Made by a program: the position numbers and the translations under genes
Source of the DNA: an uncultured bacterium
GTDB lineage: Bacteria; Bacteroidota; Bacteroidia; Bacteroidales; UBA932
DNA length: 47,038 nt
Assembly: GCA_949300025.1 (NCBI GenBank)
Contig: CASGCS010000016.1
Span: forward strand, 1 to 47,038
Direction: 5' to 3'
The notes under the pieces: model-generated
Databases searched by the model: none
What the model saw: the letters and a program-made list of their open reading frames with translations, nothing else
What the model was told of the DNA's origin: nothing
Part shown: positions 1 through 8,135 of the stretch, one piece after another
Numbering within the stretch: the first letter of the stretch is position 1
Layout of the letters: the number at the start of each line of letters is the position of its first letter

Positions 1-98
1 AACGATGGTGATCCACCTCTATCCATACCGAACAGAGAAGTTAAGCCCATTAGTGCCGATGGTACTGCTATACCAAGTGGGAGAGTAGGTAGCCGCCA
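1..98 (+). rRNA. rrf: 5S ribosomal RNA, 5' end cut by window edge
   Basis: The conserved 5S core is readable: CCGAACAGAGAAGTTAAGCCC at about 29-49, the GCCGATGGTACTGC segment at about 55-68, and GGGAGAGTAGGTAGCCGCC at about 80-98. About 15 bases of the 5' strand of the terminal helix are missing because the window starts inside the gene. The 3' end is set by the usual GCCGCC ending and the hairpin that follows. This is presumably the last gene of an rRNA operon whose 16S and 23S lie to the left. Confidence 0.95.
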
Positions 99-105
99 AT
101 TTATA

Positions 106-150
106 AAGAGTGTTGTCGAGGGAGTTCTCCCGACAGCACTCTTTTCTTTT
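106..150 (+). terminator. rRNA operon intrinsic terminator
   Basis: A long hairpin has arms AAGAGTGTTGTCGAGGGA (about 106-123) and TCTCCCGACAGCACTCTT (about 126-143) with few mismatches, followed by a T-rich run to 150. It lies directly after the 5S gene and is a textbook Rho-independent terminator. Confidence 0.85.
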
Positions 151-161
151 ATCGGGTTGCG

Positions 162-854
162 GCATCTGAACCTGAACAAAAACTGCAAAGACTGTCGCAA
201 CTCACTGAATAGCTTTCATTTGCGGAGATTTGCCGAGAATTCCTCCGCGTTCAGATGCAGTGAAAAACAGGAGCATCTGAACTCTGCAAAAATGCAGATT
301 TAAGTACTCAATATGCTCATAGCAAGCGTATTGCAAGAATTTCAGCAGCAATACCCTAGGTTCAGATGCTAACTTGAAATGAAACACGCCCGAGTGCAAA
401 CCTGCCCTGCAGGTACCTCTGGAAAGGGTCTCCCCGAAAGGCACTGCAGAACGCCCGATGCATCTGAACCTGGACGAAAACTGCATAGACTGTTGCAACT
501 CACTGAATAACTTTCATTTGCGTAGATTTGCCAAGAGGGCCACCGCGTTCAGATGCAGTGAAAAACAGGAGCATCTGAACTCTGCCAAAATGCAGATTTA
601 AGTACTCAATATGCTCATAGCAAGTGTACTGCAAGAATTTCAGCAGTAATGCCCTAGGTTCAGATGCTCAGTGGGAATGAAACACGCCCGAGTGCAAACC
701 TGCCCCGTAGGCACTTCTGGAAAGGGTCTCCCCGAAAGGCACTGCAAAACGCCCGATGCATCTGAACCCGAACAAAAACCGAAAATGCTGCTGCAACTCA
801 CTGAATAACTTTCATTTGCAAGGATTTCCAAAGAGAACCTCTGCGTTCAGATGC
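162..854. repeat. 298-bp tandem repeat array of 97-bp inverted-end modules
   Basis: Units begin at 162, 460 and 758, an exact 298-bp period with about 2.3 copies. Each unit contains GCATCTGAAC, its inverse GTTCAGATGC 87 bp on, GCATCTGAAC again 24 bp later, and GTTCAGATGC 87 bp on. The 10-mers lie at 162, 249, 273, 360, 460, 547, 571, 658, 758 and 845, in alternating orientation. This gives five 97-bp modules (162-258, 273-369, 460-556, 571-667, 758-854) separated by gaps of 14 or 90 bp. A related copy lies at 45180-45345. Apart from short open frames inside the repeats, I see no gene between the 5S terminator and 974. The array is most simply an intergenic mosaic or MITE-like repeat; a transcribed function cannot be excluded. 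Confidence 0.9.
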
Positions 855-918
855 ATCGGAATTGCGCCTCTCCTCCGCTGTCAGATACTGAGAGAGAGCA
901 ATAAAACTTCAAGAACCG

Positions 919-949
919 TTATAATATTAGCGTTTTAACTTTATCTTTG
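919..949 (+). promoter_or_regulatory. Putative promoter of the GH10-like lipoprotein gene
   Basis: TATCTTTG at 942-949 matches the Bacteroidota -7 consensus TAnnTTTG. A TTA at 919-921 sits 20 bp upstream, at the -33 position where TTG is usual. The start codon is 24 bp downstream. Confidence 0.55.
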
Positions 950-973
950 AAGTAAATTTAACTCTCCTGTATT

Positions 974-2122
974 ATGAAAACTTTTGTTAGAACACTATTA
1001 TTCTTTATGCTTGCAGTTTCATTAGCGGGCTGTTCAGGCAATGCTGAAAATGAGAACAGCGTAAAAAACTGGGCATGGCTGGCCGGTGATTCCGACATGC
1101 CTGCCGACGAACTTGACAACTACTTCAAAAAAGCAAAAGAGAGCGGAATAGATGCAATTCTGCTTCAGGTACATGGCGGGTATCCCAAGGGGATGGAGGA
1201 TACTACCGACTTTACAGACTATGACGCCATCAGGATTTTGGAAAATGCTGTTCCGGTGGCGAAGAAGTACGACATCGAACTCCATGCCTGGATGTGGACT
1301 GTCAACAGATGCGAAAAAAATCTCAGGGCAGCCCATCCGGACTGGTATATGGTGAATGCGAACGATACATCGTGTCTGGATATAAAACTATACAACAGAG
1401 AGCATTACAGATGGCTTTGCCCTTCACGCCCCGAAACGCTGGAGTATCTGAAGGAGCGTGTAGCGGAACTTGCAAAGATAGACGGAGTTGCAGGTGTGCA
1501 TCTTGACTTTATAAGGTATCCGGATGCAATTCTGCCTTACGGTCTGCACGAGTCTCGCGGCGTTGTCCAGGATAAGGTTTATCCTCATTGGGACCATTGC
1601 TATTGCGGACACTGCAGGGCAGAGTTTGAAAAACTTACAGGCATAGACCCCATGGACCTGGAAGATCCTACGTCGAATCCGGAGTGGATGAAGTTCAGAT
1701 GGGATGCAGTAGTCAATATCGCAAATGAACTGGCCAGGGAGATAAAGAAATATGGTAAGGTTTCGAGTGCGGCTGTATTTGCATCGCCATCGGAATCGAG
1801 AAAACTGGTAAGGCAAGACTGGAGCAGGTTTACCGAACTGGACATTCTCTTCCCTATGATTTACCACAAGTTTTACGACAAGCCCGACGCCTGGGTTTAC
1901 GATGCTACAAAAGAGGGCGTTTGCGAGATGGATTCGCTCGGCTGCAAGGGGTATCTTGTAAGCGGACTTTTTGTAGGGCATGTCCCGGTTGAAAAGATGC
2001 ATGAAATTTTCACCTATGCAAAGGAGGGCGGCTCAAAGGGTATAGCGCTCTTCTCGCTCGAGAGTGTGGAGAAAACCGAAGGTTATTGGGATGCTGTGAA
2101 GAAGGAATTCAAAGGGCAATAG
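974..2122 (+). CDS. GH10-like (DUF187/YngK-type) glycoside hydrolase lipoprotein
   Basis: A 382-residue secreted lipoprotein. The signal peptide ends in LAGC with the lipidated Cys at residue 20. The rest reads as a TIM-barrel of the GHL10/DUF187 family: an early strand with VHGGYP (66-71), the HAWMW segment (104-108), the family hallmark HLDFIRYP (about 176-183), and a CxCxxC cluster at 209-214 followed by RAEFEKLTG. Relatives are predicted glycosidases acting on cell-wall or dietary glycans in the periplasm or at the surface; the substrate is unknown. The gene stands alone behind its own promoter and converges on trmD, with 5 bp between the stop codons. The family call is firm; enzymatic activity is inferred. 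Confidence 0.82.
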   Translation: MKTFVRTLLFFMLAVSLAGCSGNAENENSVKNWAWLAGDSDMPADELDNYFKKAKESGIDAILLQVHGGYPKGMEDTTDFTDYDAIRILENAVPVAKKYDIELHAWMWTVNRCEKNLRAAHPDWYMVNANDTSCLDIKLYNREHYRWLCPSRPETLEYLKERVAELAKIDGVAGVHLDFIRYPDAILPYGLHESRGVVQDKVYPHWDHCYCGHCRAEFEKLTGIDPMDLEDPTSNPEWMKFRWDAVVNIANELAREIKKYGKVSSAAVFASPSESRKLVRQDWSRFTELDILFPMIYHKFYDKPDAWVYDATKEGVCEMDSLGCKGYLVSGLFVGHVPVEKMHEIFTYAKEGGSKGIALFSLESVEKTEGYWDAVKKEFKGQ

Positions 2123-2127
2123 CCGTT

Positions 2128-2814
2128 TTACTTTCCGGAATTCTCAAGGAGATTGGGTCTTAGAAGCTTGGTTCTTTCTAAGGCCTTTTCTTCTTGCCAT
2201 TGGCTTATCAGTCTGGGATTGCCGCTCAGAAGCACCTCGGGCACCTTCCACCCGTTGAACTCCGCCGGCCGTGTATATACGGGAGGCGAGAGCAGGTTGT
2301 CCTGAAACGAATCGCTGAGTGCCGAGGTTTCGTCTGAAATGGCTCCGGGAATCAATCTGACTACGGAATCGCAGACAACGGCCGCAGCGAGTTCTCCTCC
2401 GCTGAGCACATAGTCTCCGATAGATATTTCCATTGTAACCAGATGCTCCCTTATACGGTGGTCAATGCCCTTGTAGTGCCCGCAAAGAATGATGATGTCG
2501 CTCAGGCATGAAAGACGGTTGGCCATTGGCTGGCTGAGCAATTCCCCGTCGGGTGACATATATATAACTTCGTCATATCTGCGCTCCTTTTTCAAATCGC
2601 TGATAAGGTTGTATACGGGTTCTATCATGAGCACCATGCCGGCGTCTCCACCGTAGTTGTAATCATCTACCTGGCGGTAGTTGCCTTTGCCGTATTCCCT
2701 TAAATCGTGGATATGAATCTCTACAAGCCCTTTGTCTTTTGCCCTCTTTATGATTGAATGGTCGAGGGGGCTCTCCAACAACTGCGGCAGCACGGTAATA
2801 ATATCTATTCTCAT
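2128..2814 (-). CDS. trmD: tRNA (guanine-N1)-methyltransferase TrmD
   Basis: 228 residues, the normal length for TrmD, which methylates G37 of tRNAs reading CNN/CGG codons using S-adenosylmethionine and so prevents +1 frameshifting. Family signatures are clear: the N-terminal [12 protein letters not shown] start, [26 protein letters not shown] (SPOUT knot) and [21 protein letters not shown]. The start is the ATG at 2812-2814. The gene is not with rpsP/rimM/rplS as in many bacteria; here it is monocistronic and divergent from the DUF349 gene. Confidence 0.96.
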   Translation of the reverse strand: MRIDIITVLPQLLESPLDHSIIKRAKDKGLVEIHIHDLREYGKGNYRQVDDYNYGGDAGMVLMIEPVYNLISDLKKERRYDEVIYMSPDGELLSQPMANRLSCLSDIIILCGHYKGIDHRIREHLVTMEISIGDYVLSGGELAAAVVCDSVVRLIPGAISDETSALSDSFQDNLLSPPVYTRPAEFNGWKVPEVLLSGNPRLISQWQEEKALERTKLLRPNLLENSGK

Positions 2815-2837
2815 AATGGTTCTGTTTTGCGGGTCCG

Positions 2838-2845
2838 CAAAGATA
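2838..2845 (-). promoter_or_regulatory. Putative -7 box for trmD
   Basis: On the minus strand TATCTTTG matches TAnnTTTG, 23 bp upstream of the trmD ATG. No well-spaced TTG is seen at -33, so this is a weaker call. Confidence 0.45.
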
Positions 2846-2879
2846 GTAAACTTTTTTTCCTACATTTGCGGCAAATGCC

Positions 2880-2887
2880 TATATTTG
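2880..2887 (+). promoter_or_regulatory. Putative -7 box for the DUF349-yidC-yggS genes
   Basis: TATATTTG fits TAnnTTTG, 35 bp before the DUF349 start. A second match, TACATTTG, lies at 2861-2868. Neither has an ideal TTG at -33, so the sequence does not decide which one is used. Confidence 0.4.
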
Positions 2888-2922
2888 TAAGTTATTATTT
2901 ACTTTAAGCCCATTTTATCTAT

Positions 2923-4782
2923 ATGGAGAATATCGAACAGCAGGACCCTGTAGAGGAGAAGACTGAATCACAGGAAGTAGTAGTGGATACTGTTACGGAT
3001 TTACCGGATTATTCAAACAAAACATTAAAGGAGATTACTGAAATATTCAGGCAGATGCTCGACAAGGGCGACCAGCAGGAGATGTATAAAAATGCTGATG
3101 CCTTGAAGGCGGCATTTTACAAGGTCCTTAAAAAGGAGAAAATTGCAGCCGGAGTATTCAATCTTCCCGTAGCGGCTTCGCAGAATGCAGAAGGTTCCGC
3201 AGAGGGTGAAAATGCAGGAACTTCGGGCGCTGCCGCGGAGCAGGCGGAGGAGGCTGCGGCAAATCCGTATGTGGAACTGGAGAGAGGGTTTAAAGAGTTA
3301 TATGCTGCCTACAAGCAGTCAAGGGCCAGTTATCTGCAGAATCTGGAAAAAGTGAAGGAGGAGAATCTGCAGAAGAAGCTGCAGATAATAGAGGAGTTGA
3401 AAGAACTGGTTGAAAAGGCCGAGGATGTAAATTCAACTTTTCCTGCATTCAGGGAGTTGCAGAGCCGGTGGAAAGAGATTTCGCTGGTGCCGCAGTCGAG
3501 GGCCAAGGACTTGTGGGAGTCTTACCAGCACTGTGTGGAGAGATTCTACGATTATATAAAGATAAACAATGAGTTCAGAGATCTGGACTTTAAAAAGAAT
3601 CTGGAACTCAAGACTGAACTTTGTGAAAAGGCCGAGACGTTGGGGCAGGAGCCCAATGTCGTGAATGCCTTCAGGGAACTTCAGAAGTTGCATGAAGAGT
3701 GGAAGGAGTTGGGCCCTGTTGCAAAGGAGTACAGAGAATCTATCTGGGAGCGCTTCAAGAGTGCGACATCGGTTGTAAACAAAAGACATCAGTCGTTTTT
3801 CGAAAATCTCAAGCAGGACCAGAAACAGAATCTTATAAAGAAAACTGCGCTTTGCGAGCAGGCGGAGTCTATCGCGGCCTCTCAGTGTGAAGATTCAACA
3901 GGCTGGAACAAACTCTCGAAGCAGATGGAGGATTTGCAGGCGGAGTGGAAGAAAATAGGTTTCGCTGCCAAAAAGGAGAATCAGAAAATATACGACAGGT
4001 TCAGGGCGGCTTGCGACAAGTTCTATAATGCCAAGAGGGAGTATTACGTAAACTTCAAGAGTTCGATGCGCGAGAATCTGGCCAGAAAGGAGGAACTTTG
4101 CGCACAGGCCGAGGCTTTGTCGGCCAGCGAAGACTGGAAGGGCACCACTGAAAAGCTCATAGAACTCCAGAAGGAGTGGAAGGAGATTGGCCCGGTTGCA
4201 AGAAAGCAGGCGGAACTGGTATGGAAGCGTTTCAGAAACGCATGCGATGTTTTCTTTGAGAACAAGGCAAGGTATTTCGGGGAGCAGGATGCAAAGTATG
4301 AGGAGAATCTTGCTGCGAAATCTGCTCTCATAGAGGAGTTGAGAGCCTATAAGGTCAGTGACTCCAGAGAGGAGAACGTGGCTGCAATGAGAGAGTTTCT
4401 CGGAAGATGGAACGAGATAGGTTTTGTACCGTTCAAGGAGAAAGAGCGCATCCAGAAAGAGTGGAATGAGGCGATGGACAGCCGTTTTGCAGATATCCGC
4501 TCCCTTGAAAGCGAAAAGAAGTTTGTCAAATTCAGGAGAATGGTTACGGAACTCCATACGACTGGAAAGGAGAGGGCTTTGCGTTCGGAGCGCGAGAAAC
4601 TGCTTCAGAAATATAGAAAAACGGAACAGGATATTGTTACTCTGGAGAATAACGTAGGCTTTTTTGCAAAGTCCAAAAATGCCGACACTCTTGTGGCCGA
4701 GGTAAGAAAGAAAATCGAGCAGCAGAAGGAGGAACTGCTCAGGATAGAGGAAAAAATCAAGATTATTGACAATCAATTTTAA
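2923..4782 (+). CDS. DUF349 domain-containing coiled-coil protein
   Basis: 619 residues, acidic and highly helical. After an acidic low-complexity N-terminus (Ala/Glu rich to about residue 120), the protein consists of several DUF349 repeats. Each carries the pattern L-x-x-x-W-K-x-I/L-G followed by W-x-x-F-x-x-A (for example EWKELGPVAKEYRESIWERF, EWKKIGFAAKKENQKIYDRF, EWKEIGPVARKQAELVWKRF). A C-terminal coiled coil ends at KIKIIDNQF. No enzyme motif is visible and the family's function is unknown; cytoplasmic location is inferred from the absence of a signal or membrane segments. The stop is 11 bp upstream of yidC, so the two are probably co-transcribed. Confidence 0.88.
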   Translation: MENIEQQDPVEEKTESQEVVVDTVTDLPDYSNKTLKEITEIFRQMLDKGDQQEMYKNADALKAAFYKVLKKEKIAAGVFNLPVAASQNAEGSAEGENAGTSGAAAEQAEEAAANPYVELERGFKELYAAYKQSRASYLQNLEKVKEENLQKKLQIIEELKELVEKAEDVNSTFPAFRELQSRWKEISLVPQSRAKDLWESYQHCVERFYDYIKINNEFRDLDFKKNLELKTELCEKAETLGQEPNVVNAFRELQKLHEEWKELGPVAKEYRESIWERFKSATSVVNKRHQSFFENLKQDQKQNLIKKTALCEQAESIAASQCEDSTGWNKLSKQMEDLQAEWKKIGFAAKKENQKIYDRFRAACDKFYNAKREYYVNFKSSMRENLARKEELCAQAEALSASEDWKGTTEKLIELQKEWKEIGPVARKQAELVWKRFRNACDVFFENKARYFGEQDAKYEENLAAKSALIEELRAYKVSDSREENVAAMREFLGRWNEIGFVPFKEKERIQKEWNEAMDSRFADIRSLESEKKFVKFRRMVTELHTTGKERALRSEREKLLQKYRKTEQDIVTLENNVGFFAKSKNADTLVAEVRKKIEQQKEELLRIEEKIKIIDNQF

Positions 4783-4793
4783 TTTGAGTAGAA

Positions 4794-6668
4794 ATGAATA
4801 AAAATACCGTTCTCGGGTTCGTTCTTATAGGTGTAATTCTAATAGGTTTCAGTTGGTATAATTCAAGAGTATTCAAGGAGCAGGAGAGAGAAAGGTTTGT
4901 TGCAGACTCCATTGCAAGAGTGGAGGCGGCCAGGTATGCTGCGGAGATGGATTCGCTCGCAGCCCTTGAAGGTGTGGCTCCAGAATCTCTCATTGACGCG
5001 ACAGCCTCACAGGCCCCTCTTTACAAGGATTCGTTAATTGAGCAGGCAAGCAAGGCAGCCCCTGAATTCTATTCTATAGAGAATGAGAAACTTAAAATAG
5101 AGTTTACAACCAAAGGCGCCCAGCCTTATACCGTCCTGGTAAAGGACTACTATACTTATGACAGCCTCAGCCTTTATCTTGTAAAGGAGGGGGCCGCCAA
5201 ATTCGACCTGAAGTTCTACGCCGGCGGGGAGATGTCAACCTCTAATTTTGTCTTCAAAAAAATAGAGCAGACCGACAGTTCGATAGTCATGCGTCTGAAC
5301 TTCTCGGAAGATTCATATATAGATTATGCCTACACTCTGCCCAAGGATAGTTATCTGATGGATTTTGACATAAGAATGACCGGAATGGAGGACCATTTCG
5401 ACAGGCGGATGTCTCAGATGGACCTGGACTGGAGCATAGAGATTCCAAGGCTGGAAAAGGGTTACGACAATGAAAAGAACTACTCTACGATAGCATATAA
5501 GTATCCCAATGAAGACGATGCGGAGGATCTGGGGCTCAGAAGGAGCAGCAGCGAAGAGTCGATTACGACAAAACTGGAGTGGGTGGCTTTCCAGCAGCAG
5601 TTCTTCTCTGCAATACTGCGTTCAGAAAACAGTTTTAACGGAGGTGAACTGCGTTATGCCTTTGCAACGGAGCAGCAGTATTACGGAAATGACCTTCTCA
5701 TGGCCTGTGATGCGAATCTTCAGGTAGAGTATAATGAAAACGAGAATGTCATACCGCTGCAGTACTATTTCGGCCCCAATCTGTACAAGGAACTCAAGAG
5801 TTACGACTACGGTTTCGAGAAGATTGTCCCTCTTGGAGGATGGCTTATAGGTTGGATAAACAGGGTGGTGATTATCAACTGCTTCGATTTTCTCAGCAGA
5901 TTTATATCAAATTACGGTCTGATAATATTCCTGCTTACCATTATAATAAAACTTGTAATTTCTCCGCTTACGCTTAAGTCTTATGTCTCATCTGCCAAAA
6001 TGAGGGTGCTCAAGCCGGAGGTTGACAAGATTAATGAAAAATATCCCAGGAAGGAAGATGCCATGAAGCGTCAGCAGGAGACCATGGCGCTTTACAGCAA
6101 GGCCGGGGTTAGCATGCTCGGCGGATGTCTGCCGCTCCTGCTTCAGTTCCCCATTCTCTTTGCAATGTTCCGTTTCTTCCCCGCATCCTTTGAGTTGCGT
6201 CAGGAAGGTTTCCTTTGGGCAGATGATTTGAGCGGTTATGACTCGATTCTGGATTTGCCGTTCCACATTCCTCTTTACGGCGACCATGTGAGTCTGTTCG
6301 CATTGCTTATGGCTGTCTCGCTCTATCTCTATTCGCGTATGAATCTGGATCAGATGGCAAGCGGGCCTCAAATGGCAGGAATGCGCACTATGCAGCTCTA
6401 CTTTATGCCGCTGTTCATGCTGGTGCTCTGTAACAATTTCTCCAGCGGACTTAGTTATTATTACATGCTCTCCAACCTGATTACCATTCTCCAGACATGG
6501 GTAATAAGAAAATATTTCATTGACGAGAAGAAACTCTATGCCAAACTGCAGGCCAAGGCTTCATCTTCTGCAAACAAGAAATCGAAGTGGCAGGCGAGAC
6601 TGGAGGAGATGCAGCGCAGGCAGGCGCAGATGCAGCGTGAACGTGAAAAACAGTTTAGAAAACATTGA
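4794..6668 (+). CDS. yidC: Membrane protein insertase YidC
   Basis: 624 residues, as expected for the long Gram-negative form of YidC, which inserts and folds inner-membrane proteins with or without SecYEG. An N-terminal membrane anchor (about residues 5-23) starts with KNTVLGFVLIGVILIGFSWYN. A periplasmic beta domain follows to about 340. The conserved insertase core then has FISNYGLIIFLLTIIIKLVISPLT, a cytoplasmic hairpin (MRVLKPEVDKINEKY) and further membrane segments. The tail is basic and Gln/Arg rich (MQRRQAQMQREREKQFRKH), as in ribosome-binding YidC tails. The stop codon is one base from the yggS ATG, implying translational coupling. Confidence 0.96.
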   Translation: MNKNTVLGFVLIGVILIGFSWYNSRVFKEQERERFVADSIARVEAARYAAEMDSLAALEGVAPESLIDATASQAPLYKDSLIEQASKAAPEFYSIENEKLKIEFTTKGAQPYTVLVKDYYTYDSLSLYLVKEGAAKFDLKFYAGGEMSTSNFVFKKIEQTDSSIVMRLNFSEDSYIDYAYTLPKDSYLMDFDIRMTGMEDHFDRRMSQMDLDWSIEIPRLEKGYDNEKNYSTIAYKYPNEDDAEDLGLRRSSSEESITTKLEWVAFQQQFFSAILRSENSFNGGELRYAFATEQQYYGNDLLMACDANLQVEYNENENVIPLQYYFGPNLYKELKSYDYGFEKIVPLGGWLIGWINRVVIINCFDFLSRFISNYGLIIFLLTIIIKLVISPLTLKSYVSSAKMRVLKPEVDKINEKYPRKEDAMKRQQETMALYSKAGVSMLGGCLPLLLQFPILFAMFRFFPASFELRQEGFLWADDLSGYDSILDLPFHIPLYGDHVSLFALLMAVSLYLYSRMNLDQMASGPQMAGMRTMQLYFMPLFMLVLCNNFSSGLSYYYMLSNLITILQTWVIRKYFIDEKKLYAKLQAKASSSANKKSKWQARLEEMQRRQAQMQREREKQFRKH

Positions 6669-6669
6669 T

Positions 6670-7338
6670 ATGGGTATTGCTCAAGCAATAAAAGAATTGA
6701 AAAATGAACTGCCGTCAACCGTAAAGTTGGTGGCAGTTTCAAAATTCCACCCCTCGGAACTCATTAAGGAGGCATACGATGCGGGGCAGAGGATATTCGG
6801 CGAAAGCCGTCCTCAGGAACTTTATAAGAAAGTGAACGAACTGCCATCAGACATAGAGTGGCATTTCATAGGCCATCTGCAGACCAACAAGTTGAAACTG
6901 GTTTTGCCTTATGTCTCTCTTATCCATTCTGTAGACAGTAAAAGACTTCTATATGAGATAAGCAGGTATGCGGAGTCCCATGCTCTGTGCGTGAGGGCGC
7001 TGCTGGAAGTGCATATTGCGACCGAACAGACAAAACAGGGCTTTTCAAGTGATGAACTTTTTGAGCTGCTCGACGGAATTTCGCAGCAACCGCTCCCCGG
7101 CGTGAAAGTTTGCGGACTTATGGGAATGGCCTCTTTTGTAGATGACAGGGCGCAAATCAGAGGCGAGTTTGAAACCCTTGCCTCGCTCTTTTCAAAGGTA
7201 AGGGAGAAGTACGGCGATTGTCTTGCCGATTTTTCTGAACTCTCCATGGGCATGAGCGAGGATTATCCCATAGCCGTGGAGTGCGGCAGTACTATGGTAA
7301 GGATAGGCACGAGAATCTTCGGTGCGCGCAACTATTAG
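6670..7338 (+). CDS. YggS/PLPBP family PLP homeostasis protein
   Basis: 222 residues when started at the ATG right after the yidC stop; a longer in-frame extension into yidC is not needed. The fold-III PLP protein signature is clear: KLVAVSKFHP holds the PLP lysine near residue 20-25, WHFIGHLQTNK follows, then HSVDSKRLLYEI, KVCGLMGMA and FSELSMGMSEDYPIAVECGSTMVRIGTRIFG at the C-terminus. Members buffer pyridoxal phosphate and have no known catalytic activity. The stop overlaps the stop of the convergent dapF by 4 bp. Confidence 0.93.
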   Translation: MGIAQAIKELKNELPSTVKLVAVSKFHPSELIKEAYDAGQRIFGESRPQELYKKVNELPSDIEWHFIGHLQTNKLKLVLPYVSLIHSVDSKRLLYEISRYAESHALCVRALLEVHIATEQTKQGFSSDELFELLDGISQQPLPGVKVCGLMGMASFVDDRAQIRGEFETLASLFSKVREKYGDCLADFSELSMGMSEDYPIAVECGSTMVRIGTRIFGARNY

Positions 7339-8135
7339 AGTTCAGGCAGTTCAATATCAGTCTTAAAGACAAATACGGCGGGGCCCGTGAGATAGACCTC
7401 TCTGAAAAGGCCCTTCTTTTTGTCATATTTGAAATCGACGGACAGTTCTCCTCCGGGTGCGGTTATGTCGAATTTTTCCCTGCCGCCTCCGGTATAAAGG
7501 CATGCGGCTATTGCAGATGCCGTGACTCCGGTCCCGCAGGCGAATGTCTCTGCCTCTACTCCGCGTTCGAATGTCCTTACAAACAGATGGTCTTTTGAGA
7601 TGAATTCAACGAAATTGACATTGGTCCCGCCTTTGAAATCGTTATGATGGCGCCAGTATCTTCCCTTTTCTTCTACCGGATAGTCCCTTACATTTTCTAC
7701 GAACTCCACATAATGGGGTGATCCTGTGTTCAGATACCAGCTCTTTTCGGAATAGCGTTTACATTCTGAAACATCTATCATCTTGAGTCTTACCGTACAA
7801 CGGTGTTTCCCGAATTCCTTTATCACGGCAGTGTGGAATCCGTCCACGGCCTCGAAGTCGAATTTTGAAAGCCCCATGTGTGCCGCGAACGCCACAAGAC
7901 AGCGTCCGCCGTTGCCGCACATTGTACTCTCCGCCCCGTCGGAATTGAAGTATCTCATGGAAAAATCATGTTTTTCAGATTTGCCGAGCAGCATCAGCCC
8001 GTCGGCACCTATCCCGAATCTGCGGTCGCAAAGCAGCCTTACCTGAGAGCCGCTCAGTCTGTATCTTGAATCGCGGTTGTCTAAAATGACAAAATCATTG
8101 CCCGCACCTTGATATTTGTATGCCTCTATAATCAT
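7335..8135 (-). CDS. dapF: Diaminopimelate epimerase
   Basis: 266 residues. DapF converts LL- to meso-diaminopimelate for lysine and peptidoglycan synthesis by a two-cysteine racemase mechanism. Both catalytic cysteines are visible in their motifs: STMCGNGGRCLVAF and ETFACGTGVTASAIA. The N-terminal YQGAGNDFVILDN is characteristic. The ATG overlaps the lpxB stop (ATGA), so it is the distal gene of a surE-lpxB-dapF operon. Confidence 0.96.
   Translation of the reverse strand: MIIEAYKYQGAGNDFVILDNRDSRYRLSGSQVRLLCDRRFGIGADGLMLLGKSEKHDFSMRYFNSDGAESTMCGNGGRCLVAFAAHMGLSKFDFEAVDGFHTAVIKEFGKHRCTVRLKMIDVSECKRYSEKSWYLNTGSPHYVEFVENVRDYPVEEKGRYWRHHNDFKGGTNVNFVEFISKDHLFVRTFERGVEAETFACGTGVTASAIAACLYTGGGREKFDITAPGGELSVDFKYDKKKGLFREVYLTGPAVFVFKTDIELPEL

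Noticed and set aside
202..498. A 98-codon minus-strand open frame across the tandem repeat
   Set aside because: Not called as a gene because it lies wholly inside repeats, has no promoter, and its upstream part is broken in the next copy. The conserved part is reported as a finding instead.
162..854. CRISPR array
   Set aside because: The repeat is 298 bp long with no unique spacers and no cas genes in the window.
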